This document shows positions 6,142 through 6,830 of a stretch of 6,830 nucleotides of DNA, one piece after another. The position numbers were made by a program, and so were the translations under genes. Numbering within the stretch: position 1 is the first letter of the stretch; each line of letters begins with the position of its first letter. The stretch is taken from positions 1-6,830 of the forward strand of contig RFJF01000554.1 in NCBI GenBank assembly GCA_003695455.1, given 5' to 3'. Below the pieces are notes generated by a model. It ran no database searches, was not told the DNA's origin, and was given only the letters and a program-made list of their open reading frames with translations. Origin of the DNA: Chloroflexota bacterium (GTDB taxonomy: Bacteria > Chloroflexota > Anaerolineae > 4572-78 > J111).

Positions 6142-6204
6142 TCACTTCACCTCTGCAAAAATTACAACCCGCCCATTATTCTACATCTGCCGGGTTTTGG
6201 CAAT
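6142..6204 (-). other. Gap between the transporter and chaperonin genes
   Basis: This 63-bp gap holds the chaperonin ribosome binding site (AGAGGTG on the minus strand, 6148-6154) and a -10-like TAGAAT with no well-spaced -35. A four-pair TGCC/GGCA stem is too weak to be a terminator. No CIRCE inverted repeat (TTAGCACTC with GAGTGCTAA) is present. Co-transcription with the transporter is therefore plausible but not shown. Confidence 0.4.
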
Positions 6205-6830
6205 TTAACGGAATATCATCAACCAAACGGTCATTGTAAAGGCGCTGCCCAACGTAGACCACAAAATCATTTGCGAGGCCAGATTGGGATTGCGCTGATA
6301 TTCAATGGAAAAGGCATACACCGTAACGGCAACCGGCGCGCCGGCAATGGTCACCAGAATGGGCACAATGGGCAATATTTGGGCCGATATGAATACCACC
6401 CATATGGCAGCTAACCCCATTGCCAGCAAGGGCGATAAAATGAGCCGTGTAAAACTGACCGCCAGAATATTTTTGGCGTGGTCCGCCACCCGGCTCCGCG
6501 AAATCTGAACGCCCAGCATCAACAACGCCATCGGAATTAACGCATCGGCCAGATATTGCACCGGGGTCTGAATTGGTGTTGGCAGGTGAACGTGAAAAGC
6601 GTTCAGCACCAGGGCGGCAACAATGGCGTACACCGAAGGCACCCCCAAAAAACCTTTCACCATGCCTTTCCAGCTTTGCTGTTCGGTTCCAATCAACCAG
6701 ATACCCAGCGTGAAGCCGGTAAGATTCTGCACCATCAACACAATCGCCATCACGCTCAGGCTTTCTCGTCCAAAAGCCAGTGTCATCAGGGGCAGGCCGT
6801 AATTTGCGCCGTTGTAATATACACTGCCCA
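6205..6830 (-). CDS. AEC-family (auxin efflux carrier-like) transporter, C-terminal part
   Basis: The frame is open to the right window edge, so the start is outside and about 207 C-terminal residues are seen. The visible part opens with NGANYGLPL, matching the conserved Asn/Gly-Leu-Pro element of AEC (PIN-like) carriers. About six hydrophobic segments follow: MAIVLMVQNLTGFTLGIWLI, VYAIVAALVLNAF, the LADALIPMALLMLGVQI helix, NILAVSFTRLILSPLLAMGL, a segment from ILPIVPIL to GAPVAVTVYA, and STLGSAFTMTVWLMIF. The STLGSAFT helix at the end is typical of the family's C-terminus. These carriers move organic anions or small metabolites across the inner membrane; the substrate cannot be told from the sequence. 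The gene ends with TAA at 6205-6207, 63 bp before the chaperonin, and could share its transcript. Confidence 0.9.
   Translation of the reverse strand, partial: GSVYYNGANYGLPLMTLAFGRESLSVMAIVLMVQNLTGFTLGIWLIGTEQQSWKGMVKGFLGVPSVYAIVAALVLNAFHVHLPTPIQTPVQYLADALIPMALLMLGVQISRSRVADHAKNILAVSFTRLILSPLLAMGLAAIWVVFISAQILPIVPILVTIAGAPVAVTVYAFSIEYQRNPNLASQMILWSTLGSAFTMTVWLMIFR

Overview
This 6.83-kb window is bacterial chromosome of roughly 54% GC. All protein genes read on the minus strand; one tRNA gene reads on the plus strand. The gene style (a GroEL-like paralogue, an Asp-box propeller, a lipoprotein with a Pro/Gly-rich linker, Shine-Dalgarno sites built on GGAGG) recalls Chloroflexota of the Anaerolineae kind. 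That placement is an inference from style; no marker was compared.

Right block (6830 down to about 3383), read right to left. The C-terminal half of an AEC-family (auxin efflux carrier-like) membrane transporter runs off the window edge. After 63 bp comes a full-length but divergent GroEL/Cpn60 paralogue. It keeps the ATP-pocket residues but has lost the GYLSPYF segment of the apical domain and the Gly-Gly-Met tail. Sixteen bp further is a cytoplasmic-looking beta-propeller with six regular Asp boxes at 45-48-residue spacing. The propeller frame stops just as a seventh blade begins, and a well-coded reading frame continues in another phase to 3383. That is either a small overlapping gene or a frameshifted C-terminus.

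Middle (3382 to 2933). A plus-strand tRNA-Thr(CGU) has a near-consensus promoter and a strong downstream terminator. Divergent from it is a minus-strand promoter for pyrG. Between that promoter and pyrG lies a terminator-like hairpin with a U-tract, suggesting that pyrG is controlled by attenuation.

Left block (2932 down to 1). pyrG encodes a complete CTP synthase. A weak terminator-like hairpin spans its stop codon. A complete XerC/XerD-type tyrosine recombinase follows, probably from its own promoter with a very short leader, and then the start of a lipoprotein gene cut by the window edge.

How the genes work together: pyrG and tRNA-Thr are housekeeping genes, and the Xer protein is a likely chromosome-dimer resolvase or integrase-like enzyme. 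The chaperonin-propeller pair is the least explained part, because a GroEL-like ATPase with altered client-binding surfaces sits directly ahead of a propeller scaffold. No CRISPR array, insertion sequence, rRNA or inverted-repeat mobile-element end was seen.
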